Under the pieces are notes generated by a model that saw only the letters and a list, made by a program, of their open reading frames with translations, searched no databases and had not been told where the DNA came from. From Paraburkholderia gardini (lineage in GTDB: Bacteria > Pseudomonadota > Gammaproteobacteria > Burkholderiales > Burkholderiaceae): a stretch of DNA of 64,000 bases. This document shows positions 55,529 to 64,000 of this stretch, one piece after another. Within the stretch, counting starts at the first letter, position 1. Each line of letters starts with the position of its first letter. The stretch is from assembly GCF_907164575.1 (NCBI RefSeq), contig NZ_CAJQYY010000016.1, forward strand, positions 1-64,000, given 5' to 3'. The position numbers and the translations under genes are program-made.

Positions 55529-56509
55529 CTAGTTCGAATAGATGTACTGCTTCATCTCCGGCTTGTCGATGTTGCTCTTGTCCAGCACGATGAACCCCGT
55601 GCTCTTGAACACCGGAATCTTCTTGCCGCGAATCGCGTCGGCGGCGAACTTCACGCCGTAGTAGCCGATTTCATCCGGACGCTGTGCGATCGCGATATCC
55701 ACGAGGCCGCTGCGGATCTGTTCGTCGATGCCGGGCACGGCGTCGAACACGACAACCTTCACTACACCCTGCTTGCCTGCCGCCTTGACGCCCTGCGCCG
55801 CGCCGCTGCCCGAGAACGTGTTGGCGCCGAACACGCCAGCAAGATCGGGATTGCGTGCAAGCACGGCGGCCACGTGCGACGCAGCCCGGTTCGCGTCGTC
55901 CTCGTTGTATTGCGTTTGCAGCACGGTGATGTTCGGATGCTTCTTCATTTCTTCCGCGAAGCCTTCGGCGCGTGCATCGGTGCTCGAGATGCCCGGCTTG
56001 TTGTTCTCGCAGTACACGGTGCCCTTGTCGCCGATCGCTTTCGCGAGCGCGCGTGCCGCGACGCGTCCGCCTTCGAGGTTATCGGAAGCGATATAGGAAA
56101 GCGGGAAATCCGCATCGCCCTTGCCGGTCTGGTAATGACCGTCGCCGATGTAGGTATCGACGGTAATCACCTTGATACCCGCATCGGCGGCTTCCTTGAG
56201 CGGTCCGATCATCTGCTGCTTGTCGACGGGCGAAACCAGCAGGACGTCCGGGTGTTTCGCGATAAACGCCTTGAGAATAGGCACCTGCTCCGTGGTGTTC
56301 CATGCCTTGGGCACCTGAAACAGCAACTGGATGTGCTCTTCCTTCGCGGCACGCTCAGCGCCACGGTGCATCGTGAAGTAGAAAGGATCGGTGACGCCGG
56401 GCAGCAGCGCGACGACCGGATGAGCGGCATCCGCGTGCGCGAGACCGGTGAATGAACAGCCAACGACGGTTGAAAGGGCAACCAGATAGCGGGATACGAT
56501 GCGCTTCAT
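55529..56509 (-). CDS. frcB: Sugar ABC transporter substrate-binding protein (FrcB-like)
   Basis: A 326-residue periplasmic binding protein of the type I (LacI-like) fold. The signal peptide is about residues 1-27 (SRYLVALSTVVGCSFTGLAHAD). VVALLPGVTDPFYFTMHRGAERAAKEE is the first lobe, and GVFGANTFSGSGAAQGVKAAGK is a ligand-pocket segment typical of the family. It would bind a pentose or hexose and deliver it to the FrcC-like permease. AGGAGG precedes the ATG. First gene of the operon. Confidence 0.9.
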   Translation of the reverse strand: MKRIVSRYLVALSTVVGCSFTGLAHADAAHPVVALLPGVTDPFYFTMHRGAERAAKEEHIQLLFQVPKAWNTTEQVPILKAFIAKHPDVLLVSPVDKQQMIGPLKEAADAGIKVITVDTYIGDGHYQTGKGDADFPLSYIASDNLEGGRVAARALAKAIGDKGTVYCENNKPGISSTDARAEGFAEEMKKHPNITVLQTQYNEDDANRAASHVAAVLARNPDLAGVFGANTFSGSGAAQGVKAAGKQGVVKVVVFDAVPGIDEQIRSGLVDIAIAQRPDEIGYYGVKFAADAIRGKKIPVFKSTGFIVLDKSNIDKPEMKQYIYSN

Positions 56510-56678
56510 ACCTGTCTTCCTCCTGTTGAGTCCGACTGACGGTGCCTGGCCATCCTCATCTTCCCCAAGGCTTTTGACGCCGGGCAGTGGGCCAGTATAC
56601 CCACGCACGCTTCAAGCGGCCCTGGTGTTTTCCTGCATCGATTTCGCATGAAGGCTTTCACTTTCCGACAGACGCGCC

Positions 56679-56714
56679 GCTGCACCGCGATAACCTTCGT
56701 TATCGCGGTGCAGC
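56679..56714. terminator. Hairpin after the gapN-type gene
   Basis: A perfect 16-base stem (GCTGCACCGCGATAAC with GTTATCGCGGTGCAGC) around a CTTC loop, but with no T-tract, lies between the end of the dehydrogenase gene and the start of the sugar operon. It may act as a terminator or as a mRNA-end stabiliser. Confidence 0.55.
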
Positions 56715-56742
56715 GTTCAAATCGTGGGATGCGCTGAAGCGC

Positions 56743-58377
56743 CTAGAAAATAAAGCCCGTATTCACGAACTTCGACTGATGGTCGTTCACGATGGCGTCG
56801 AGCAACGCCTTGCTGTCATCGGTCTGCTTCGCGGCGACCATCGAACGGATCGAGAACGCGCGCAACGCATCGGTCACCGAGAGCGTACCCTCCGCCGAAT
56901 CCTTGCGGCCGGCAAACGGAAATACATCGGGCCCACGCTGGCACTGACAGTTCAGATTCACGCGACACACCTGGTTGACGAGCGGATCGACCAGCTCGCC
57001 GATCTGCGCCGGGTTCGAACCAAAGATGCTGACCTGCTGGCCGTGATCGGAGGTGATCACGTATTCCAGCGCGGTTTCGACGTCGCTGAACGTCGTCACT
57101 GGTATGAGCGGGCCGAACTGCTCCTCGCGATAGAGCTTCATGCCTTCCGTGACGGGATAAACGACCGCCGGGTAAAACAGCGTCTGGCAGAACGTGCCGC
57201 CGCCATCGTTGACGATATGCGCGCCCTTTGCCTTCGCATCGTCGATGGCGTCGGTCATATAGGCGGTTCTGTGCAGGCCGGGCAGCGGTGTGATGTTCAC
57301 GCCTGCTTCCCATGGCATGCCGACCTTCAGCTTGCCTAGCGCTTCGGTGAAACGCGCAAGGAACGTGTCGACAATCGATTCGTGGACGATCAGCATCTTG
57401 AGCGCCGTGCAACGCTGACCGTTAAACGACAATGCGCCTAGCAGGCATTCCTTCACAGTCAGGTCAAGATCCGCATCGGGCAGGATGATCGCGGCATTCT
57501 TTGCGTCGAGACCCAGAATCGCGCGCAGACGATGTGACTTCGGATGTTGCTTCTTCAGATGATCGGCGACCTTGCTCGAACCGATCAGCGCGAGCACGTT
57601 GATCTTGCCGGTGGCCAGCATGTGCGGCACGACCACGGCGCCAGGCGCATAGATCGTGTTGATCACGCCTTCAGGGAACGCATCGCGGAACGCTTCAAGC
57701 AGCGGATAGAACAGCAACGTCCCATATTGGGGCGGCTTGAATACCACCGTGTTGCCCATCAGAAGCGCCGGGATCAGCGTGGCGAACGTCTCGTTCAGCG
57801 GATAGTTGTAAGGCCCCATGCACAGCACGACGCCAAGCGGCGTGCGACGGATCTGGCCGATGGTGCCTTCCGCGATGACAAAGCGCGAATTGCTGTTGTC
57901 CTGCTCCTTGAGCGCCTCGATGGTGGCCGCCATGTATTCGACGGTGCGGTCGAATTCCTTGCGCGAATCGGCAAGGCTCTTGCCGATTTCCCACATGATG
58001 AGGTTAACAATCAGCTGACGCTGCGCAACCATCCGTTTGATGAAATCCTGCATGCACGCGATGCGCTGCGCGACGGCCATCGTCGGCCATTCGCCGCGAC
58101 CGGAATCGTACGCCTTGACCGCTGCATCCAGCGCGGCCTCGCTTTCGGTGTCGCCCATTACCGGGTAGCTGCCGATCTCGACCTGTTGCACCGAGCCGTC
58201 CGGCTGTTTCACGCAAATCGGTGACAGTACGGTCTTGCATGTGCCGTCCCATTTGACGAACTCACCGTCGACGAGCGAAATGCGCTGATGGATCGGCGCC
58301 GCGAGACGAAACTCCTCAGGAATATCGCCGGACACGGGGAAGCGTTGCTTCAGCGTTTCGAAATCGATGGTGGACAT
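56743..58377 (-). CDS. gapN: GapN-type NADP-dependent aldehyde dehydrogenase
   Basis: A 544-residue cytosolic aldehyde dehydrogenase like the non-phosphorylating glyceraldehyde-3-phosphate dehydrogenases. The nucleophile is Cys323 (NGQRCTALK), the binding segment PLGVVLCMGPYNYPLNETFATLIPALLMGNTVVFKPP is intact, and the C-terminal PFAGRKDSAEGTLSVTDALRAFSIR is typical. The catalytic Glu of ALDH enzymes (LELGGKN) is replaced here: LGLDAKN has Gly289 at that site. It would oxidise glyceraldehyde-3-phosphate to 3-phosphoglycerate with NADP+. A cupin regulator is divergent and the sugar importer lies downstream. Confidence 0.85.
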   Translation of the reverse strand: MSTIDFETLKQRFPVSGDIPEEFRLAAPIHQRISLVDGEFVKWDGTCKTVLSPICVKQPDGSVQQVEIGSYPVMGDTESEAALDAAVKAYDSGRGEWPTMAVAQRIACMQDFIKRMVAQRQLIVNLIMWEIGKSLADSRKEFDRTVEYMAATIEALKEQDNSNSRFVIAEGTIGQIRRTPLGVVLCMGPYNYPLNETFATLIPALLMGNTVVFKPPQYGTLLFYPLLEAFRDAFPEGVINTIYAPGAVVVPHMLATGKINVLALIGSSKVADHLKKQHPKSHRLRAILGLDAKNAAIILPDADLDLTVKECLLGALSFNGQRCTALKMLIVHESIVDTFLARFTEALGKLKVGMPWEAGVNITPLPGLHRTAYMTDAIDDAKAKGAHIVNDGGGTFCQTLFYPAVVYPVTEGMKLYREEQFGPLIPVTTFSDVETALEYVITSDHGQQVSIFGSNPAQIGELVDPLVNQVCRVNLNCQCQRGPDVFPFAGRKDSAEGTLSVTDALRAFSIRSMVAAKQTDDSKALLDAIVNDHQSKFVNTGFIF

Positions 58378-58571
58378 GGCCTTACTCTCCGTTCGTTCGC
58401 GTGAACGGCCATTATCACGTCAAAGATTGATTATTTGCTGTCTCGACAGGCAGGAAATGACGGCCTCTCTCTGCTGCAGAAGTGTCGAAGCACGAGCCGG
58501 GCCCGCGTAACCGACGCAATGTTATGATCGGCAACACATTTCGCCTAAGAGCGCGCTTTCTGCATCGTTAC

Positions 58572-59201
58572 ATGGATACCCACACTCTCAAGCCGGCCGA
58601 ATCGCCCACCTCCGATCTCGGACGGCGCGTCCGTGCCGCGCGGGTCGCACACGACCTGACGCTGGAGAACGCGAGTCGCCTGTGCGGCGTCTCGCGCTCG
58701 ACACTGTCGAAAGTCGAAAACGGCCTGATGTCGCCGACGTTCGACGTGCTGCAGAAAATCGTGAACGGCCTGAAGATCGATCTGGGTGAACTGTTCGGCT
58801 CGACGCCGAAAGTCAGCGCGAGCGGGCGGCGCGCACTCACGCGCAAGGATGCGGGGCAACGTCACGCATATCGCGGCTATCAGATGGAACTGCTCGCCAC
58901 CGATCTCGCGCACAAGGCGATGCTGCCTTTTCGTATCCGCATTTCCGCGCACACGCTGGACGCGTTCGACGACTGGGGTCGTCACGAAGGCGAGGAATTC
59001 CTGTATGTGATCAGCGGTAGCGTGTGCCTTTATTCCGAACTGTATGCACCCACGCATCTGAACGCTGGCGACAGTCTTTACTTCGATAGCCGCACAGGGC
59101 ACGCAGCGGTGTCGACCAGCGAGGAAGATGCCGAAGTGCTATGGATGGCAACGGGATCGGATGTCCCGCAACCGCCCATCGAAGCCGCGGCAAGGAAATA
59201 A
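58572..59201 (+). CDS. XRE family regulator with cupin domain
   Basis: A 209-residue transcription factor. Residues about 17-71 form an XRE helix-turn-helix (GRRVRAARVAHDLTLENASRLCGVSRSTLSKVENG), and residues about 110-195 a cupin fold (YVISGSVCLYSEL, with EGEEFLY). Cupin-XRE regulators bind small metabolites and repress or activate a neighbour. It lies divergent from the dehydrogenase with a 194-base gap and may control it. The ATG at 58572 is the one after which the domain begins. Confidence 0.87.
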   Translation: MDTHTLKPAESPTSDLGRRVRAARVAHDLTLENASRLCGVSRSTLSKVENGLMSPTFDVLQKIVNGLKIDLGELFGSTPKVSASGRRALTRKDAGQRHAYRGYQMELLATDLAHKAMLPFRIRISAHTLDAFDDWGRHEGEEFLYVISGSVCLYSELYAPTHLNAGDSLYFDSRTGHAAVSTSEEDAEVLWMATGSDVPQPPIEAAARK

Positions 59202-59222
59202 GGCGCCGCGCTTTAAGCCACC

Positions 59223-60350
59223 TTAAGGGTCCTGGCGCGCTTCGGCAAGCGCCTTAAGATTGCCTTCACCGAAACCGTGATGGCCACGCCGCTGCACGAT
59301 TTCAAAGAAAATCTCACCCGCGTTGCGCCGGACAAAGGTCTGGAAGAAAAGCAGCGGCACGCCATCGGCACCGATCTCGCCATCGACGAGAATGCGGCCG
59401 CGCCGCAGCCGTCCGATATCGAGCCCATGGCCAGGAAGCCGCGCGTCGACCTGCTCGTAGTAGCGCGGCGGCGGCTCGACGAACGTCAGACCGTTCGCGC
59501 TCAGCGCCTCGACACACCCGAAAATATCGTCGGTGGCGAGCGCGATGTGCTGCACGCCTTCACCCGGATGATCGGGCAGGTAGTCGTGCATCAGGTTCGT
59601 ACGCGGTGTGCCTTCCTCATAGAGCGGAATGCGGATCGCGCCGCATGGCGACACCATCACGCGCGAATCCGCCGAAACGTGCCAGTTCGCGTGCAATTCG
59701 TGAATCTCGCGGAAGTTGAGCAGCCCGCGATAGAAGTCGAGCCATTCCTGCATGCGGCCTGCGCCGACGGTCTGCGTCAGATGGTCGACCGCGACGAGCC
59801 CGGTTCCCGCGTGGCTCAGATCGGCATGCGCGGTGTCGACGTCGACGGGACGAAAGTCGATATCGAAGATCGAGATATCGCCAAGGCCGCCCTGCTGGCC
59901 ACCCCGACCGCGCCAGCGGTCGACGAAATAAATGTGTGAATCGCCGATGCCCTGAATGGCGGGAATCCACAGTTCGTTTCTGCCGACGCTCTCGCCTTCG
60001 AATTCCCACGCACCGAACTCGATCGCGCGATCGAACGCCTGCTGCGCGTTCGCCACGCGAATGCCGATCGCGCACACGCCCGTGCCGTATTCCTCCGCGT
60101 AGCGCGAAGCGAACGAATCCGGCTCGGCGTTCAGCAGGAAATTCATCTCGCCCTGCCAGAACAGCGTGACATCCTTGCTGACGTGGCGGGCAATGGCCTT
60201 GAAGCCGAGTTGCGTGAACGTGCGGCCAAGCGCCTGCGGATCGCGCGCGGCGAATTCCACGAACTCGAGGCCGGCCGTGCCGAGCGGATTGTGTTCGACG
60301 TCGGCGATGGCGCGCCTGGCAGCGGTCGGACTGGGCAGATCGCTGGACAT
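59223..60350 (-). CDS. hppD: 4-Hydroxyphenylpyruvate dioxygenase-like enzyme
   Basis: A 375-residue non-haem Fe(II) dioxygenase of the HPPD/glyoxalase-fold family. The iron ligands are His190 (VAVDHLTQ), His268 (GVQHIALATDD) and Glu350 (GEIFFEIVQR). This enzyme class turns 4-hydroxyphenylpyruvate into homogentisate, or mandelate-type products. GGAGA lies upstream of the ATG. The genes to the right belong to protocatechuate degradation, so a role near shikimate or quinate chemistry is also possible; the length fits plain HPPD, not the larger QuiC fusion. Confidence 0.85.
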   Translation of the reverse strand: MSSDLPSPTAARRAIADVEHNPLGTAGLEFVEFAARDPQALGRTFTQLGFKAIARHVSKDVTLFWQGEMNFLLNAEPDSFASRYAEEYGTGVCAIGIRVANAQQAFDRAIEFGAWEFEGESVGRNELWIPAIQGIGDSHIYFVDRWRGRGGQQGGLGDISIFDIDFRPVDVDTAHADLSHAGTGLVAVDHLTQTVGAGRMQEWLDFYRGLLNFREIHELHANWHVSADSRVMVSPCGAIRIPLYEEGTPRTNLMHDYLPDHPGEGVQHIALATDDIFGCVEALSANGLTFVEPPPRYYEQVDARLPGHGLDIGRLRRGRILVDGEIGADGVPLLFFQTFVRRNAGEIFFEIVQRRGHHGFGEGNLKALAEARQDP

Positions 60351-60536
60351 GGTTTTCTCCTTGACTGATACGGTAACGCCTGACTCTCGTGCGCGCCGGT
60401 GACCCATCACGCCCGGCGCCTTGTGAACCGTGTTTGTACACCGTTCGCGTGATCTCCCGCAACCCGCATTTTGTACCGGACGGTTCACGCCCGTCCAGAT
60501 TCGCCAACGCCGTGCTGTTATGACAATCAAAAGCGA

Positions 60537-61517
60537 TCAGCGCGCCGGACCGCCGCGTTTCCGCGCCCGCGGCGGCGTGGCGGCTGGCGCGATGCGCTGC
60601 CGCGTGACGGCGCGCACGGCGTCGATCAGCGCGCGCGCAACCGGCGAAGGCTGCGTATCCGTGCGCAGGACCAGTCCGACCGGCTCTTCTGTTCCCGTGA
60701 ACGGCAACGCGAGGCGCACCAGCTCACCGCGCGACAGATCGTATTCGACCGCGCTGACGGGCACGAACCAGACCGCGTCGTTCTGGAGCGTCAACGCCCG
60801 CCCGACGGACACCGACAGCACCTCCACAAACGATTTTAGCGGCGGCACGCCCCACGCCGCGAGCAGGCTTTCCGCCGATTGCCGGATCAGCGTGCCGTAC
60901 TGCGGCAACACGACCGGAAAGCCGTCGAGCAGCCCGGCGGGCGGCGCCGTGCGCGTCGCGAGCGGATGACCGGCGCGCACGACCGCGATCAGCGGCTCGC
61001 GATACAACTGCTCGAAGCTCAGACCGACCATCCGCTCCGGATCGGCGAGGCGCCCGATCGCGCATTCGATCGCACCCGCCTTCAGCCGAGCAAGCAAATC
61101 CGCGTTCGATGCCGTCATGAGCCGTACCACGACCTGCGGCCACTGCATCGCAAAGCGTTTCAGAACCGGTGGCACGAGTGCGTTTGCAACGGTCGGAAGA
61201 ATACCGACGTCGAGCGTGGCGGGCGCCGCGCCCTCCTCGCGCGCCAGCAAATCAACGCCCTGACGCAGCGCGCTGACGCAGGCGCTCGCGTGCGGCATGA
61301 AAAGCTGCCCTTCGCGCGTGGGCACCGCGCCATGCCGGCCCCGCTCGAAGAGCCGTACGCCGAGAATCGATTCCAGTTCGGCGACCGTCTTCGAGACGGC
61401 GGGCTGCGTAATCGACAGGCTCTCCGCGGCCTTCTGCACGCCGCCAGACTGCGCGACGGCAAGAAAGCACTGGAGATGACGGAATTTGACGCGGCTGTCC
61501 GCGAGACTGCGTTGCAT
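60537..61517 (-). CDS. pcaQ: LysR family regulator PcaQ
   Basis: A 326-residue LysR-type regulator. The N-terminal helix-turn-helix is at about 10-70 (FRHLQCFLAVAQSGGVQKAAESLSITQPAVSKTVAELE), followed by the substrate-binding fold. Its position immediately divergent from pcaHG and its C-terminal sequence agree with PcaQ, the activator of protocatechuate degradation genes in beta- and alpha-proteobacteria, responding to carboxymuconolactone-type intermediates. Its start codon overlaps one of the inverted repeats described below, allowing autoregulation. Confidence 0.9.
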   Translation of the reverse strand: MQRSLADSRVKFRHLQCFLAVAQSGGVQKAAESLSITQPAVSKTVAELESILGVRLFERGRHGAVPTREGQLFMPHASACVSALRQGVDLLAREEGAAPATLDVGILPTVANALVPPVLKRFAMQWPQVVVRLMTASNADLLARLKAGAIECAIGRLADPERMVGLSFEQLYREPLIAVVRAGHPLATRTAPPAGLLDGFPVVLPQYGTLIRQSAESLLAAWGVPPLKSFVEVLSVSVGRALTLQNDAVWFVPVSAVEYDLSRGELVRLALPFTGTEEPVGLVLRTDTQPSPVARALIDAVRAVTRQRIAPAATPPRARKRGGPAR

Positions 61518-61574
61518 AACGACAGGTTATACGAAAGACGAGAAAACGTCATTTTGCATAACCGCTCAGGTTAG
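61516..61574. promoter_or_regulatory. Two PcaQ-like inverted-repeat sites in the pcaQ-pcaH divergent promoter
   Basis: Site 1: ATAAC-N5-GTTAT at 61516-61530, across the pcaQ start codon. Site 2: TAACC-N5-GGTTA at 61559-61573 (extended ATAACC-N5-GGTTAG), 51 bases before pcaH. Both resemble the known PcaQ motif ATAACC-N4-GGTTAA. Their starts are 42 bases apart, about four helical turns. Confidence 0.65.
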
Positions 61575-61624
61575 ATAAAGTCGCAAACATCCCTAGTCAT
61601 TAAATCAACATCAGGAGACACCCG

Positions 61625-62332
61625 ATGGACGAGTCCCTCCTTTTAGCGCCGCGCGACTTCGCGTCCCATCCGGCGTATGTTTATCCCGGTTATGGATCTT
61701 CCGTTAAGCGTGGGCCGACCCGCCCGCTGATTCCGTTGAAGGAACGGCTACGCGACCAGCACGTTCCCGTCTATGGCGCCGAAGACCTTGGCGCGCTCGA
61801 CAACGATCTCACCCGCAATGCAGCAAAAAACGGTGCACCGCTTGGCGAGCGCATCATCGTGACGGGCCGCGTGCTCGACGAAGGCGGCCGGCCGGTGCGC
61901 AACACGCTGGTCGAAGTGTGGCAGGCGAACGCCGCGGGCCGCTACGTCCACAAGACAGACCAGCACGACGCACCGCTCGATCCGAATTTCCTGGGCGCAG
62001 GACGCTGCCTGACCGACAACGACGGCCGCTATCGCTTCATGACGATCAAACCGGGCGCGTATCCGTGGGGTAACCATCCGAACGCGTGGCGTCCGAATCA
62101 CATTCACTTCTCGCTCTTTGGCGACCACTTCGGTTCGCGCCTTGTGACGCAGATGTATTTCCCCGGCGACCCGTTGCTAGCGTTCGATCCGATTTTCCAG
62201 GGCACGCCGGAGCAGGCACGCGAGCGGCTGATTTCGCGCTTCTCGCTGGATGTGACTGAAGAAGGCTTCGCGCTGGGCTACGAATTCGATATCGTGCTGC
62301 GCGGCCGCGACGAAACACCGATGGAGCGTTGA
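61625..62332 (+). CDS. pcaH: Protocatechuate 3,4-dioxygenase beta subunit
   Basis: A 235-residue subunit of the intradiol ring-cleavage enzyme that converts protocatechuate to beta-carboxy-cis,cis-muconate. The Fe(III) ligands are Tyr107 (GRYVHKTD), Tyr146 (GAYPW), His159 and His161 (PNHIHFSL). The length matches the usual beta subunit. AGGAG lies upstream of the ATG. The alpha subunit gene follows two bases after the stop. PcaQ is divergent and likely activates the operon. Confidence 0.95.
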   Translation: MDESLLLAPRDFASHPAYVYPGYGSSVKRGPTRPLIPLKERLRDQHVPVYGAEDLGALDNDLTRNAAKNGAPLGERIIVTGRVLDEGGRPVRNTLVEVWQANAAGRYVHKTDQHDAPLDPNFLGAGRCLTDNDGRYRFMTIKPGAYPWGNHPNAWRPNHIHFSLFGDHFGSRLVTQMYFPGDPLLAFDPIFQGTPEQARERLISRFSLDVTEEGFALGYEFDIVLRGRDETPMER

Positions 62333-62334
62333 TC

Positions 62335-62922
62335 ATGACACTCAAACAGACGCCTTCACAAACGGTCGGCCCGTACTTCGCTTATGGCCTGTGCCCGGAG
62401 CAATACAACTTCGATCTGAAGAGCCTGTTCGCTACAGCGCTCGTGGACCACGAAACGCCGGGCGAACACATCACGATCGTCGGGCAGGTATTCGACGGCG
62501 ACGGCAAGCCGATCGGCGACGCGATGATCGAACTGTCGCAACTGGATGCCGCCGGAAACTACCCGAAATCGCAGGCCGATATCGAGCGCACGGGCTTTCG
62601 CGGCTTCGCGCGGGTGGGCACGGGAACGGACCCGGAAAAGCGCTTTATCGTGCAGACGGTGAAACCGGGTACGACGGGCAGCGATGACGCTCCGCATGTG
62701 AACGTGATCGTGCTGATGCGCGGGATGCTGCTGCACACGTTCACGCGACTCTATTTCGAGGACGAAGTGGAAGCGAACAAAACGGATGCCGTGCTGGCAT
62801 CAGTACCGGCGGACCGTCGGCATACGCTGGTCGCGCGACGGGAGACCGGCGCGGGCAATACGGTGTACCGCTTTGACATCCACATGCAGGGCGAGAACGA
62901 GACCGTATTCTTCGACCTGTGA
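62335..62922 (+). CDS. pcaG: Protocatechuate 3,4-dioxygenase alpha subunit
   Basis: A 195-residue alpha subunit. TLKQTPSQTVGPYFAYGLCP is the diagnostic start, and the core has GDAMIELSQLDAAGNYP, HVNVIVLMRGMLLHTFTRLYF. It has no iron ligands of its own but completes the active site with PcaH. It starts at the ATG at 62335, two bases after the pcaH stop, so the genes are translationally coupled. No further pca genes follow in this window. Confidence 0.95.
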   Translation: MTLKQTPSQTVGPYFAYGLCPEQYNFDLKSLFATALVDHETPGEHITIVGQVFDGDGKPIGDAMIELSQLDAAGNYPKSQADIERTGFRGFARVGTGTDPEKRFIVQTVKPGTTGSDDAPHVNVIVLMRGMLLHTFTRLYFEDEVEANKTDAVLASVPADRRHTLVARRETGAGNTVYRFDIHMQGENETVFFDL

Positions 62923-63037
62923 TGAACGTAGCGGCGAGCGGTCAATAAAAACAGGCCGCGAACGCATTCACGAAAATTTCACACGCGCGCATCAGAATGC
63001 GGGTGCGAAAACTTCGCGAAACTCCAACGTAACCTTT

Positions 63038-63062
63038 AGCCCGCCGCGAGCGGGCTTTTTTT
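63038..63062 (+). terminator. Intrinsic terminator after pcaHG
   Basis: AGCCCGC pairs with GCGGGCT around a CGCGA loop and is followed by a run of seven T. It lies just before the convergent aldolase-like gene, which ends at 63095. Confidence 0.9.
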
Positions 63063-63094
63063 CGGGTCTTTGCGCGACCGGCAAAGAACAACAC

Positions 63095-63874
63095 CTAGCC
63101 CCGGTAATCCACCGCCGCGTGATCGACAAGCCGCAACGCCGCCTGCCAGGCAAGCGCGGCGATCCCATCGGAGTCGTCGCGCTGAAACTGGTCGGCGGTA
63201 AGCCTGCAAACCGCTTCGGAAGGAAAGCTCAACTCAGCGCCGCCTGCAAGCGCCTGCACCTGGATCTGACATGCCCGCTCGAGAAAATGAATTTCCTGGA
63301 ACGCGAGCGCGGCGGAACGTCCGCCCACCAGCAACCCATGGTTTCTCAGAATCATCGCGTTACAGGAACCCAGATCGGCAACCAGCCGCTCACGCTCGGC
63401 AAGATCCAGCGCGATGCCTTCATAGTCGTGATACGCGAGACATCCGTAAAACTTGAGCGCGTGCTGACTGATCGGCAGCAAACCCTGCTTCTGTGCGGAG
63501 ACAGCCGAACCGGCAGCCGTATGCGTATGAATCACGAAATGAAGATCGGGCCGCGCGGCATGTACGGCGGAGTGAATCGTAAAACCCGCGGCATTCACGC
63601 GATATAAAGCGGGATCGCGCGCGGCGCTGTCCGCATCCACGACGCGCCCTTCGGCATCGATCTTCACCAGATCGGACGCACGCATTTCGTCGAACAGCAC
63701 GCCATAGCGGTTAATCAGAAAGTGATGCCCGGGGCCCGGCACGCGCGCGGTGATATGCGTGTCGATGAGGTCCGTCATACGAAAATGGGCAATCAGGCGA
63801 TAAAGCGCTGCAAGCTCACAGCGGGTAGCCCATTCTTCAGCGCTGAAAGCGTGCGAAGGCGCGACCGTTGCCAT
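63095..63874 (-). CDS. Class II aldolase/adducin family protein
   Basis: A 259-residue protein of the class II aldolase/adducin fold. The zinc-binding pair is in VIHTHTAAGSAVSAQKQG, a third histidine in LRNHGLLVGG, and the N-terminal DTHITARVPGPGHHFLINRYG is the substrate-phosphate-type loop. Members include fuculose-phosphate aldolase and decarboxylase-type enzymes; the reaction is not certain. It is convergent with pcaHG and downstream of an H-NS-family gene on the same strand. Confidence 0.87.
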   Translation of the reverse strand: MATVAPSHAFSAEEWATRCELAALYRLIAHFRMTDLIDTHITARVPGPGHHFLINRYGVLFDEMRASDLVKIDAEGRVVDADSAARDPALYRVNAAGFTIHSAVHAARPDLHFVIHTHTAAGSAVSAQKQGLLPISQHALKFYGCLAYHDYEGIALDLAERERLVADLGSCNAMILRNHGLLVGGRSAALAFQEIHFLERACQIQVQALAGGAELSFPSEAVCRLTADQFQRDDSDGIAALAWQAALRLVDHAAVDYRG

Positions 63875-63914
63875 TTTGTCTCTCCGTTAATCGCGCACTG
63901 CCGGCGCGTTTAAT

Positions 63915-64000
63915 TCAGCACCTGAAATGATCGATATTCTGTCCGGCGTGAATGGCGCGCGTCAGCCATTCCGGCCTTTCGCCTTCACCGTCCCAGGTAT
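63915..64000 (-). CDS. H-NS family nucleoid protein, C-terminal part (partial)
   Basis: The last 28 codons of a gene that continues beyond the right edge. They read TWDGEGERPEWLTRAIHAGQ and NIDHFRC, ending at the stop at 63915-63917. This is the C-terminal DNA-binding motif of the H-NS-like proteins of beta-proteobacteria. Such proteins bind AT-rich DNA and silence foreign genes; the porin leader and the NACHT gene leader are AT-rich candidates. Confidence 0.8.
   Translation of the reverse strand, partial: TWDGEGERPEWLTRAIHAGQNIDHFRC

Overview
The window looks like part of a Burkholderiaceae chromosome, most likely Paraburkholderia or a close relative. The evidence is the high G+C coding style, a general Gram-negative porin, a Pit plus PPK2 phosphate pair, a PcaQ/PcaHG protocatechuate operon, a partial H-NS-family protein of the beta-proteobacterial type, and several dispersed palindromic repeats typical of this group. 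No rRNA, tRNA, CRISPR array or intact insertion sequence was recognised.

Layout. 1-5881: an isolated 1541-residue NACHT-type NTPase whose C-terminus carries a PD-(D/E)XK nuclease signature, flanked by low-content, relic-like DNA; it is the best candidate for an undescribed (probably antiphage) system. 5882-13435: housekeeping and accessory genes (AI-2E family permease, IMPACT/YigZ protein, Pit phosphate transporter facing a polyphosphate kinase 2, VOC protein, signal-less HtrA-like protease). 13436-14396: dispersed repeat and a ParDE toxin-antitoxin pair. 14536-18028: gamma-glutamyltransferase and a DHA2 MFS exporter. 18162-21462: a tight four-gene operon (CDP-alcohol phosphotransferase, 2OG-Fe(II) oxygenase, flippase-like protein, sugar/choline-type nucleotidyltransferase) that looks like a pathway for an unusual CDP-activated lipid head group. 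21674-25752: small exported proteins, a porin and a membrane metal-dependent hydrolase, followed by a cluster of DnaA-box-like sequences.

25989-39264: a type VI secretion lipase effector with its Tli4-type immunity lipoprotein, a relic of a tyrosine integrase, then a complete translationally coupled yfaA-T-S-Q-P operon built around a thioester-containing bacterial alpha-2-macroglobulin (the mag-type locus of Pseudomonas). 39715-43376: a FAD oxidoreductase, an AmaB-type semialdehyde dehydrogenase (possibly the lysine/pipecolate route) and a DUF1349 protein. 43389-43552: three tandem palindromic repeats. 43572-51489: SDR, an SH3 protein with a Pro/Gly/His tandem repeat, a second AI-2E permease, a PH-domain protein, DinB and a class A PBP.

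51727-53512: a decayed type VI secretion locus (tssJ, an internally deleted tssH carrying a palindromic repeat, tssE). 53686-59201: a FrcBCA-like sugar ABC transporter, a GapN-type dehydrogenase and a divergent XRE-cupin regulator. 59223-62922: a 4-hydroxyphenylpyruvate dioxygenase-like gene, pcaQ and divergent pcaHG with two inverted-repeat sites between them, i.e. aromatic catabolism. The window ends with a class II aldolase/adducin protein and the C-terminus of an H-NS-family protein.
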